Origin: Streptomyces sp. CG1 | GTDB taxonomy: Bacteria > Actinomycetota > Actinomycetes > Streptomycetales > Streptomycetaceae | Length of the DNA: 64,000 nt | Assembly: GCF_041080625.1 (NCBI RefSeq) | Contig: NZ_CP163518.1 | Span: 2,046,001 to 2,110,000 of the forward strand | Reading direction: 5' to 3' | Shown: positions 57,475 through 64,000 of the stretch, piece by piece | How the letters are laid out: the number at the start of each line of letters is the position of its first letter | Position numbering within the stretch: position 1 is the stretch's first letter | Program-made: the position numbers and the translations under genes | Notes under the pieces: model-generated | What the model was told of the DNA's origin: nothing | Databases searched by the model: none | Seen by the model: the letters and a program-made list of their open reading frames with translations, nothing else

Positions 57475-58332
57475 GTGACCGCATTCTTCGCTCTGACCAC
57501 CAGTCTTCTGTGGGGGCTGGCCGACTTCGGCGGCGGGCTGCTGACCCGACGCACGCCCGCACTGACGGTCGTGGTCGTCTCACAGACCATCGCGGCGACG
57601 GTGCTGGGCGCGATCGTCGTCGCGACCGGCGGGTGGAGCGAGGCCGGGCCCCGCCTATGGTTCGCGTTCGCCGCGGGGCTGGCGGGACCGGTGGCGCTGC
57701 TCTCCTTCTACAAGGCCCTCGCGCTCGGCCCCATGGGGGTCGTCTCACCGCTCGCCACGCTGAGTGTCGCCGTGCCGGTCGGTGTGGGCCTGGTCCTCGG
57801 CGAGCGGCCCGGGCTGCTCCAGGTCACGGGTATCGCGGTCGCCGTCACCGGTGTCGTCCTCGCGGGCGGTCCACAGCTGCGCGGCGCGCCCGTACAGCGC
57901 CGGGCGATCCTGCTCACGCTGGTCGCGGCACTGGGCTTCGGCACGGTCTTCGCCCTGATCACCGAGGCCTCGGCCAACGTCACAGGCCTGTTCCTCGCCC
58001 TGTTCGTGCAGCGGCTGACGAACGTCGCCGTCGGCGGGGCCGCGCTCGCCGTCTCCGTCCGCCGGGGCGGCCGGGCGGTACCGGAGAGCGGCCTCCCCTG
58101 GGCCTCGCTGCCCGCGCTGGCCCTCGTCGGGCTGGCCGACGTGGCCGCCAACGGCACCTACGCCATCGCCGCCCAGCACGGCCCGGTCACCGTGGCGGCC
58201 GTTCTCGCCTCGCTGTATCCCGTGGTCACCGCGCTGGCGGCGCGCGGCTTCCTCAGCGAGCGGTTGCGTGCGGTGCAGGCGGCAGGTGCGGGGCTCGCAC
58301 TGGTCGGCACGCTGCTGCTGGCCACCGGGTGA
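57475..58332 (+). CDS. EamA/DMT-family transporter
   Basis: A 285-residue membrane protein with about ten helices in two EamA repeats (SFYKALALGPMGVVSPLATL, then TYAIAAQHGPVTVAAVLASL). The family exports amino acids and other metabolites. The start is GTG 57475. The XRE-cupin protein is the likely regulator. A GC-rich hairpin (GGCC-TTC-GGCC) near 58368 may terminate it. Confidence 0.9.
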   Translation: MTAFFALTTSLLWGLADFGGGLLTRRTPALTVVVVSQTIAATVLGAIVVATGGWSEAGPRLWFAFAAGLAGPVALLSFYKALALGPMGVVSPLATLSVAVPVGVGLVLGERPGLLQVTGIAVAVTGVVLAGGPQLRGAPVQRRAILLTLVAALGFGTVFALITEASANVTGLFLALFVQRLTNVAVGGAALAVSVRRGGRAVPESGLPWASLPALALVGLADVAANGTYAIAAQHGPVTVAAVLASLYPVVTALAARGFLSERLRAVQAAGAGLALVGTLLLATG

Positions 58333-58390
58333 GCCGGCCTGCGGCTTCGAGGCCGGGCTGAGCCGGCCTTCGGCCGCCGGTTCCGGCGAA

Positions 58391-58416
58391 GTCAGTCAGC
58401 GGAGTCAGTCAGCGGA
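58391..58416. repeat. Perfect 13-bp tandem duplication
   Basis: GTCAGTCAGCGGA occurs twice head to tail between convergent genes. The unit itself contains GTCA-GTCA. It is non-coding and probably a recent slippage event. Confidence 0.7.
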
Positions 58417-58459
58417 TTCGGGGTACGGCTTCACCACCGTGCTTCGCATTCCGGCTGCG

Positions 58460-59224
58460 TCAGCTCTCGGTTTCGAGTTCCGCGAGGCGGGCCACTCCGG
58501 CCTCGTCCAGGTCCGCCAGCGCGCGCAGTTGCTCCGGGGTCGTCCCGTCCGGGATCGGCACCGGGGCCGGAGTCCGCAGCGGCGGCTGCCAGCCCTCCTC
58601 GGGCGTCCAGCGCCGCACGACCCGGGCGGGCGCACCGGCCACCACGGCATGATCGGGCACCGTGCCGCGCACCACCGCGCCTGCCGCGACGACCACGTTC
58701 CGGCCGATCCGCGCGCCCGGCAGGATCACCGCGCCGGTGCCGATCCAGCAGCCGGGGCCTATCTCCACGGGCTCCATGCGCGGCCACTGCTTGCCGATCG
58801 GCTGGTGCGGGTCGTCGTAGGAGTGGTTGGTGGAGGTGACATAGACGTACGGACCGAAGTAGCAGTCGCTCCCGATGGTGACCGTCGTGTCCGCGATGAC
58901 ATGGCTGCCGCGGCCGAGGACCACTCCGTCCCCGATGCGCAGGATCGGCTCCGGGCCGAGGTCCAGGTCGGGCATCAGACCGGCGGTCAGCGTCACCTGC
59001 TCGCCGATGATGCAGTGCGAGCCGAGGTGGATCCAGGGCTCACCGAAGACCGTGCCGAGCGGGAAGGCGAGGCGGGTGGCTTCGCCGATGGCGCCGAATT
59101 TCAGGCGGCCGGGGTGATGGGCGGTGACGGAGCCGGTGCGCTGGACCCAGGCCCAGGCCGCGTGTACGGCGCGCTGGGCGAGGCCCTGCCTCCAGGATGA
59201 GAACGTGTTCTTGCGCTTCGGCAC
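58460..59224 (-). CDS. Hexapeptide-repeat acyltransferase
   Basis: A 254-residue left-handed beta-helix protein of the xenobiotic/maltose acetyltransferase type: IGDGVVLGRGSHV, VTSTNHSYDDPHQPIG with the catalytic-type His, then IGPGCWIGTGAVILPGARIG. The C-terminal 45 residues form a separate helical tail. A TAACGT box 6 bases before GTG 59224 suggests a leaderless mRNA. The acceptor is unknown. Confidence 0.85.
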   Translation of the reverse strand: MPKRKNTFSSWRQGLAQRAVHAAWAWVQRTGSVTAHHPGRLKFGAIGEATRLAFPLGTVFGEPWIHLGSHCIIGEQVTLTAGLMPDLDLGPEPILRIGDGVVLGRGSHVIADTTVTIGSDCYFGPYVYVTSTNHSYDDPHQPIGKQWPRMEPVEIGPGCWIGTGAVILPGARIGRNVVVAAGAVVRGTVPDHAVVAGAPARVVRRWTPEEGWQPPLRTPAPVPIPDGTTPEQLRALADLDEAGVARLAELETES

Positions 59225-59333
59225 GGGGTCACGTTACTCAGCGGTTGCCTTCGGCGAGAGGGTGGGCTGCTGTGATCTTTGCCCCACGCTCTGTCGTACC
59301 GTGCGGGGTACTTACGGATGCGAGGAGACGGTG

Positions 59334-59879
59334 ATGACACAGCAGGCGCTGATCGTGGGCATCGGGGGCAAGGAGCCGCAGGTCGATCCGGAGGCGTTCG
59401 TGGCGCCTACGGCCTCTGTGATCGGGGACGTTTCGCTCCGCTCCGGGGCGAGCGTCTGGTACGGGGCGGTCGTGCGCGGTGATGTCGAGACGATCACCGT
59501 GGGGGCGAACGCGAATGTGCAGGACAACGTGACGCTGCACGCCGATCCCGGGTTCCCGGTTTCGGTCGGCGAGCGGGTTTCCATCGGGCACAACGCGGTG
59601 GTGCACGGGGCGACCGTGGAGGACGACTGCCTCATCGGGATGGGGGCGACCGTGCTGAACGGTGCGGTGATCGGGGCCGGTTCGCTGGTCGCCGCGCAGG
59701 CGCTGGTGCCTCAGGGGATGGTGGTGCCGGCCGGGTCTCTTGTGGCTGGGGTGCCGGCCAAGGTGAAGCGGCCCCTCTCCGAGGAGGAGCGGCAGGGGGT
59801 CACGCTCAACGGCACCATGTATGCGGAGTTGGCGAAGGCGCACAAGGATGTGCATCGAGACAGCCCCGCAGCCCCTTAG
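59334..59879 (+). CDS. Gamma-carbonic-anhydrase-family protein
   Basis: A 181-residue hexapeptide-repeat protein with zinc-ligand histidines in NVQDNVTLHAD and SIGHNAVVHG, as in gamma-class carbonic anhydrases (YrdA/PaaY type). GAGGAG precedes ATG 59334; a GTG one codon earlier is possible. It is divergent from the acyltransferase and converges on the DedA gene. Confidence 0.88.
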   Translation: MTQQALIVGIGGKEPQVDPEAFVAPTASVIGDVSLRSGASVWYGAVVRGDVETITVGANANVQDNVTLHADPGFPVSVGERVSIGHNAVVHGATVEDDCLIGMGATVLNGAVIGAGSLVAAQALVPQGMVVPAGSLVAGVPAKVKRPLSEEERQGVTLNGTMYAELAKAHKDVHRDSPAAP

Positions 59880-59885
59880 GGAGTT

Positions 59886-60533
59886 TCACTCACCGGCGCT
59901 TACAGGTTCTGCCTCTCGGTCGTTCTGCTGCTGGGCCTTCTTCGCCTTGCGCTTCACGAGGAGCATGGACGCCAGGCCGATCAGGACCGCTGCCGCGAGG
60001 CCCACGTAGGAGAACTTCTTCAGCCAGCCCTCGGCCACGACGCCCACGTAGTAGATGACGGCCGTGGTGCCGCCCGCCCAGCAGATGCCGCCGAGGACGT
60101 TGGCGATCAGGAACTTCCAGTACGGCATGTGGAGGACGCCCGCGAGCGGGCCGGCGAAGATGCGCAGAAGGGCGATGAAGCGGCCGAAGAAGACGGCCCA
60201 CATGCCCCACTTCTCGAAGGACCGCTCGGCGGTGGCCACATGGCCCTCGCTGAAGTGCCTCGGGAACTTCCCGCCCAGCCAGGCGAGCAGGGGGCGGCCG
60301 CCCTTGCGGCCGATGGCGTAGCCGATGGAGTCGCCGGCCACGGCGCCGGCGGTCGCGCACGCGCCGAGGACGATCGGGTTGATGTCCGAGTGCTGGGAGG
60401 ACATCAGAGCCGCCGAGACCAGGACGATCTCTCCCGGGAGCGGGATGCCCAGGCTCTCCAGACCGATCACCAGGGCCACCGCGGCGTAGACGGCGACCGC
60501 CGGCACCGAGTCGAGCCATTCCTGGACGTGCAC
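59886..60533 (-). CDS. DedA-family membrane protein
   Basis: A 215-residue DedA/SNARE-associated protein: LESLGIPLPGEIVL, GDSIGYAIGRKGG and the signature FFGRFIALLRIFAGPLAG are present, with about five helices. Members are implicated in recycling polyprenyl phosphate or phospholipid across the membrane. GTG 60533 follows GGGAGGA by 7 bases, which decides the start over a longer open frame. Confidence 0.88.
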   Translation of the reverse strand: MHVQEWLDSVPAVAVYAAVALVIGLESLGIPLPGEIVLVSAALMSSQHSDINPIVLGACATAGAVAGDSIGYAIGRKGGRPLLAWLGGKFPRHFSEGHVATAERSFEKWGMWAVFFGRFIALLRIFAGPLAGVLHMPYWKFLIANVLGGICWAGGTTAVIYYVGVVAEGWLKKFSYVGLAAAVLIGLASMLLVKRKAKKAQQQNDREAEPVSAGE

Positions 60534-60782
60534 CGCCGGATCCTCCCCTGTCGCTGTCCTTGCGTGCGGGCGCCGCATGTAAAGGGCGTCCCAAGGGAAG
60601 GCTACCTGGTCGGCGGTGAACGGCGGATTGCGCGCGTCCGCCCAGCGGCACCGTCCCGCCCTCGGCCCTTCGGTTTTCGGACATCCCGGTGTCATGCGGG
60701 AGGGGAAGGCTCCTCGCTGTTCGCCCGACCCGCCTCCCTCAGGTCCCCGTCGAGGGGCCCGCTGCGGAAGGACGACGTCCCC

Positions 60783-61811
60783 GTGTCCTCACCGTCCCCG
60801 TCCTCTCTCTCCTCGCTCCCCCTGTCTCCGCCCTCCTCGCTCACGCGGGGAACGGTTTGGCCCCGGCTCACGTCTTCCATGGCGGGCCGGTCCGTACGGC
60901 TGACCCTGTGCCTGGCTCCGCTGCTGCTGGCCGGCGGCTGGGCGATGACCAACCGGCCCGTGGTGTACGAGGGGGTCCGGCGGCTCGTCGCCGCGGATCC
61001 CTGGTGGCTGCTGGCCGGGGGCGGTTTCACCTGTCTGAACTGGGTGGCGGCCTCCTGCGTACGGCAGGGCGCCCTGCCCGACCGGGTGCCGCCGGGACTG
61101 CTGCTGGCCTCGCAGTTCGCCGCCGGTGCCGCCAACCACGCGCTCCCCGCCGGGTTCGGCGCCCATGCCGTCACCGTGCGCTTTCTGCGGGCGCGCGGGG
61201 TGCCGCTGGACCGTGCGACCGCGTCCATCGGGCTGTACTCGCTGGCGAAGTCCTCCGCCAAGACGGTCGTGCTGGTCGTCCTTCTCGCTGCGTCACCGGC
61301 CTGGCGGCGCCTCGGCGAGCTGGTCCCGGACGGGCGCCTGCTGGTGCCGCTCGCTGCGATCGCCGGCGGTGCCCTCGCGGTCGCGGGCGTGCTGCTGACG
61401 GTCGTACGACCGTTGCGGCGGCCGGTGACCGGGCTGCTGCACTCCGCCCTCGCCGATGCGCGGGAGGTGCACACGCGGCCCGCCCGGGTGGCCGCGCTGT
61501 GGGGCGGGGCGGTGGCGATGCCGTTGCTCCAGGGGACCGCCCTCGCCTGTATCGGTGTCTCGCTCGGGCTGGAGCTGCCCTGGGCGCACATGGTGCTCGC
61601 CTATCTCGCGGCGGGTACGGCCGTCGGGGCAGTGCCGGCACCGGGCGGGCTCGCGGTCGACGCGGCACTGGTGTGGACACTGGTCACCTTCGGCTCCCCA
61701 CTGGCGCTGGCCACCGCGACCGTCATCGGCTACCGCGTGCTGACCGACTGGATACCCCTGCTGCCGGGCACCCTGATGCTCTCGGCACTCATCCGCGCCA
61801 AGGTGCTGTGA
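60783..61811 (+). CDS. Flippase-like membrane protein (LPG-synthase TM family)
   Basis: A 342-residue integral membrane protein of the AglD/UPF0104 group: FAAGAANHALPAGFGAHAVTVRF (two blocks), GTAVGAVPAPGGLAVDAAL and the C-terminal YRVLTDWIPLLPGTLML, seven or eight helices. Relatives sit in glycolipid and exopolysaccharide loci. GTG 60783 has GGAAGGA 12 bases upstream and adds a Ser/Pro-rich tail; ATG 60879 is the alternative. It converges on a methyltransferase-glycosyltransferase pair. Confidence 0.75.
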   Translation: MSSPSPSSLSSLPLSPPSSLTRGTVWPRLTSSMAGRSVRLTLCLAPLLLAGGWAMTNRPVVYEGVRRLVAADPWWLLAGGGFTCLNWVAASCVRQGALPDRVPPGLLLASQFAAGAANHALPAGFGAHAVTVRFLRARGVPLDRATASIGLYSLAKSSAKTVVLVVLLAASPAWRRLGELVPDGRLLVPLAAIAGGALAVAGVLLTVVRPLRRPVTGLLHSALADAREVHTRPARVAALWGGAVAMPLLQGTALACIGVSLGLELPWAHMVLAYLAAGTAVGAVPAPGGLAVDAALVWTLVTFGSPLALATATVIGYRVLTDWIPLLPGTLMLSALIRAKVL

Positions 61812-61818
61812 TCCCTCG

Positions 61819-62913
61819 TCACTCCCGGCGGGCCACCAGGCGGTAGGCGTTGGACAGGCCGAGACGGTGGGACAGGGGGCGGATCGCGAAACGGTCGAGG
61901 AGCGTCGCCGTGACGAGCGCGGGTACGCCGGCGAGGAGGAGCGCGGTGCGGGCGGCGCGGCGCAGGGCGCCGGGCGGTTCGGGCAGCCAGGGGGCGTCGT
62001 CGCGCGGGGCGGTGTGGTCGAGGGCCAGCCAGACGGCGGCGAGCAGGTCGACCGGGTCGTGCGCCTCGGCGTGCTGCTCGGCGACCACCGAGAAGCCCAG
62101 CTCTATCAGCCGCAGCCGGAGATTGGCGACCGGCATGAAGTGCAGGTGCTGCGGCTGGAGCCAGGGCAGCCACCAGCGGCCGAGCAGCCGGGCGTAACCG
62201 CTCTCGGGGTCCGGCACCTCGATGAGGAGGTGACCGCCCGGGCGTACGGCCTCGTGGGCGGCGCGCAGTTCGCGGTCCGGGTCGGTGCTGTGCTCCAGGT
62301 AGTGGAACATGCTCACCACGTCGTAGCGGGCGGCGAGTTCGGGGGCGAGGGCCGGGAAGGCACCGCGGTAGGCGTGGTCCACGCGGCCCTCGCGGGCAGC
62401 GAGTTCGACGCCGTCGGTGAAGTCGAGCCCGTCGAAGGAGGTGCCCGGCAGGACGGTGCGGGCGGTCGCGCAGAAGTGGCCGTGACCGGTGCCGACGTCC
62501 AGCCAGGTCTTCGGGGCGGGGTCGTGCGGCAGCATCGCCTCGGCACGGCCCCGGTACATGGCGCCACGGCCGCCGAAGGTGCCGCTCATGCGCTGCTCGC
62601 CGAGGCCGTCGTAGAAGTCCCGGTAGTAGAACTCCAGCCCCTCTTCGGTCAGTCGGGGGTTCTGGAAGGTGTGGCCGCAGTCGGCGCAGTGGTCGAGGGC
62701 GAAACGGCCGGGCTTGTGCTGGAGCAGGTCGGTGGTGCGCAGGCGGGCGGCGATACGGGCCGAGCCGCACCAGGGGCAGTCGGGACGCGGGGTGGCGAAG
62801 AAGCGGTCCGTGCCGGTGGCCAGGTCGTCCTGGTAGGCGGGGCGCAGGGCGGCGATGCGCGCTGCCCTGTCACTCTTGCCGGTCTTCTCGTTCTTTCCGC
62901 TGTGGTCGCTCAT
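61819..62913 (-). CDS. Zinc-ribbon class I methyltransferase
   Basis: A 364-residue methyltransferase with an N-terminal zinc-ribbon-like region (C-P-W-C-G and C-A-D-C-G-H), motif I DVGTGHGHF, and VSMFHYLEHSTDP / RPGGHLLIEVPDP. This layout is common among sugar or glycolipid C-methyltransferase relatives. Its ATG overlaps the stop of the upstream glycosyltransferase by 4 bp, so the two probably act on one product. Confidence 0.87.
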   Translation of the reverse strand: MSDHSGKNEKTGKSDRAARIAALRPAYQDDLATGTDRFFATPRPDCPWCGSARIAARLRTTDLLQHKPGRFALDHCADCGHTFQNPRLTEEGLEFYYRDFYDGLGEQRMSGTFGGRGAMYRGRAEAMLPHDPAPKTWLDVGTGHGHFCATARTVLPGTSFDGLDFTDGVELAAREGRVDHAYRGAFPALAPELAARYDVVSMFHYLEHSTDPDRELRAAHEAVRPGGHLLIEVPDPESGYARLLGRWWLPWLQPQHLHFMPVANLRLRLIELGFSVVAEQHAEAHDPVDLLAAVWLALDHTAPRDDAPWLPEPPGALRRAARTALLLAGVPALVTATLLDRFAIRPLSHRLGLSNAYRLVARRE

Positions 62914-64000
62914 CGGCTCTCCGCTGCGAGGTCTGCGAGGTCTGCGAGGTGGGCCGCCGCGGCCCGGGCGCCGCCCGCCGCGCGGAACGCGATGCGGATC
63001 CGGGCGGCGGCGGCCCGGTGGGCGGGGTCGGTGAGTACGGTGTCCAGGGCAGCGCCCAGCTGGGGAGCGCGGACCCGGCCGAAGCGGACCCGGACTCCGG
63101 CGCCCGCGTCCACGACCTGTCCGGCCACCACGGGCTGATCGTCACGGATGGGCGCGACGACGAGCGGCACGCCGTGCCACAGAGCCTCGCACACGGTGTT
63201 GTGCCCGGCGTGGCAGATGACCGCGTCCGCCCGCTCCAGCAGCGGGAGTTGGGGCACGGACGGGAGGACGAGGACGTCCTTGTCGTCGATTGGCACCGTG
63301 AGGAGGCCCCCGGGGTCGGCGATCACCGCCTGCACCCGGTCGGCGCGCTCACGCAGCGCGATGCGGCACTCGGCGAGGAACCGGCCTCCAGCGTCGGCAT
63401 TCGCCGTGCCCAGAGTCACCAGGACCTTCGCCCGGCCCTGGTCCAGTCGCTCCCACGGGAAGCCGGGACCCGTCGGGCGGTCGGCGAGGGAGGGGCCGAC
63501 GTAGTGGATGTGCGGAGCCAACGGCGCCTGGGGGCCGATGAGTTCGGGTGTGCTGAACACCAGCAGCAGATGCGGCGAGTACCGGGGGTCGGCGGTGCCG
63601 GACGGGTCGCCGATGCGGGCGCGCAGCTCGGTCAGGCGCCCGCTCAGCCAGGCGGCGACCTTCGGCAGGCCGTCGTAGGCGCCGCTGAACTCCGCCGAGG
63701 TGGTGGCCGAGGTGGCCCACGGCAGACCGAGGCGTTCGGCAACCAGCGCGCCGGCGAAGGCCTGTTGGTCGGCCACGACCACATCCGGGCGGAACGCCTC
63801 GGCCGCCGCGCGGACGCCCGGTGCCATGCCGTCGGCGAGCGGCAGCAGGTACCACTCCCACAGAAACCTCAGCGCCTCCGCGCCCCGCAGGTCCGGCGGT
63901 CGTACGACACCCTCGGCGCCCGGCACCGGGCCCGCGCAGCCGAACACCTCGGCATCCGCGCCCGCGAGCCGGCGCACCAGTGCCGGGTCCGCGCAGGCCC
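62910..64000 (-). CDS. MGT-type glycosyltransferase, partial
   Basis: The C-terminal 363 or so residues of a GT1/MGT-like glycosyltransferase that uses a nucleotide sugar on a lipophilic acceptor. The acceptor-domain segment DVVVADQQAFAGALVAERLGLPWA (two blocks), the donor-domain VLVTLGTAN and the CHAGHNTVCEALWHGVPLVVAP motif (split) are clear. The N-terminus (about 50-60 residues) lies beyond the right edge. It precedes the methyltransferase with a 4-bp overlap. Confidence 0.9.
   Translation of the reverse strand, partial: ACADPALVRRLAGADAEVFGCAGPVPGAEGVVRPPDLRGAEALRFLWEWYLLPLADGMAPGVRAAAEAFRPDVVVADQQAFAGALVAERLGLPWATSATTSAEFSGAYDGLPKVAAWLSGRLTELRARIGDPSGTADPRYSPHLLLVFSTPELIGPQAPLAPHIHYVGPSLADRPTGPGFPWERLDQGRAKVLVTLGTANADAGGRFLAECRIALRERADRVQAVIADPGGLLTVPIDDKDVLVLPSVPQLPLLERADAVICHAGHNTVCEALWHGVPLVVAPIRDDQPVVAGQVVDAGAGVRVRFGRVRAPQLGAALDTVLTDPAHRAAAARIRIAFRAAGGARAAAAHLADLADLAAESR

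Overview
The window is high-GC actinobacterial chromosome and almost certainly Streptomyces. Codon third positions are nearly all G or C, TTA codons are confined to two or three genes, and many genes appear leaderless. Family content also fits: a WhiJ-type XRE/DUF397/anti-sigma-kinase triad, an ECF41 sigma factor, a ROK repressor, DUF4326, DUF5753 and a c-di-AMP riboswitch in front of a cell-wall hydrolase. I see no rRNA, tRNA, CRISPR array, insertion sequence or prophage, so this looks like ordinary chromosome with some eroding accessory genes.

Layout. 1-4 kb: an antitoxin without a visible toxin, a ClpP paralogue whose catalytic His is replaced, a riboswitch-controlled NlpC/P60 hydrolase and a decaying LysE/LysR pair. 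4-6 kb: the XRE/DUF397/ATPase triad, with a bldA-type TTA codon in the regulator. 5.8-10.3 kb: the biotin genes, bioF divergent from an overlapping bioB-bioA-bioD operon. 10.4-16 kb: methyltransferase, a Doc-like toxin-antitoxin pair, and a MacB/FtsX-type ABC exporter behind three helically phased repeats. 16-22 kb: two coupled CNNM/CorC-like membrane proteins, an SGNH hydrolase, DUF4326, purB and a Mug-type glycosylase. 22-28 kb: an ABC-2 exporter divergent from a NarL-type two-component system, a ROK regulator and a GntR/UTRA regulator with a palindrome over its own -35 box.

28-44 kb: an ECF41 sigma factor divergent from an NADP-binding oxidoreductase, an alpha/beta hydrolase, a Tat-exported PhoD phosphatase with a PHO-box-like repeat, a DNA-damage-type promoter ahead of a tiny ORF coupled to an ACT-GNAT protein, a trans-sulfuration enzyme divergent from an Lrp regulator, a DUF885 peptidase-like protein, an SDR, a membrane-protein remnant, a complete ferredoxin/reductase/P450 operon, an Imm21-like protein and a rhodanese/Lrp pair. 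44-51 kb: sbcDC, YigZ, a SixA-like phosphatase and a CysRS-like protein carrying a 132-bp coding tandem repeat. 51-64 kb: an APC permease, a PobA-like hydroxylase, an ArsR/CDF metal efflux pair, YbaK, an XRE-cupin/EamA pair sharing a 15-bp palindrome, two hexapeptide-repeat proteins, DedA, a flippase-like membrane protein, and a methyltransferase overlapping a glycosyltransferase that runs off the right edge.

The window holds mostly small self-contained modules: regulator-target pairs sharing divergent promoters, short overlapping operons, and standalone housekeeping genes. The least expected items are the damage-type promoter with its micro-ORF at 32.5 kb, the CysRS-like minisatellite, the His-to-Glu ClpP and the phased repeats before the ABC exporter. 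I did not find a clearly new multi-gene defence or biosynthetic system. All identifications come from reading motifs; no database search was run.
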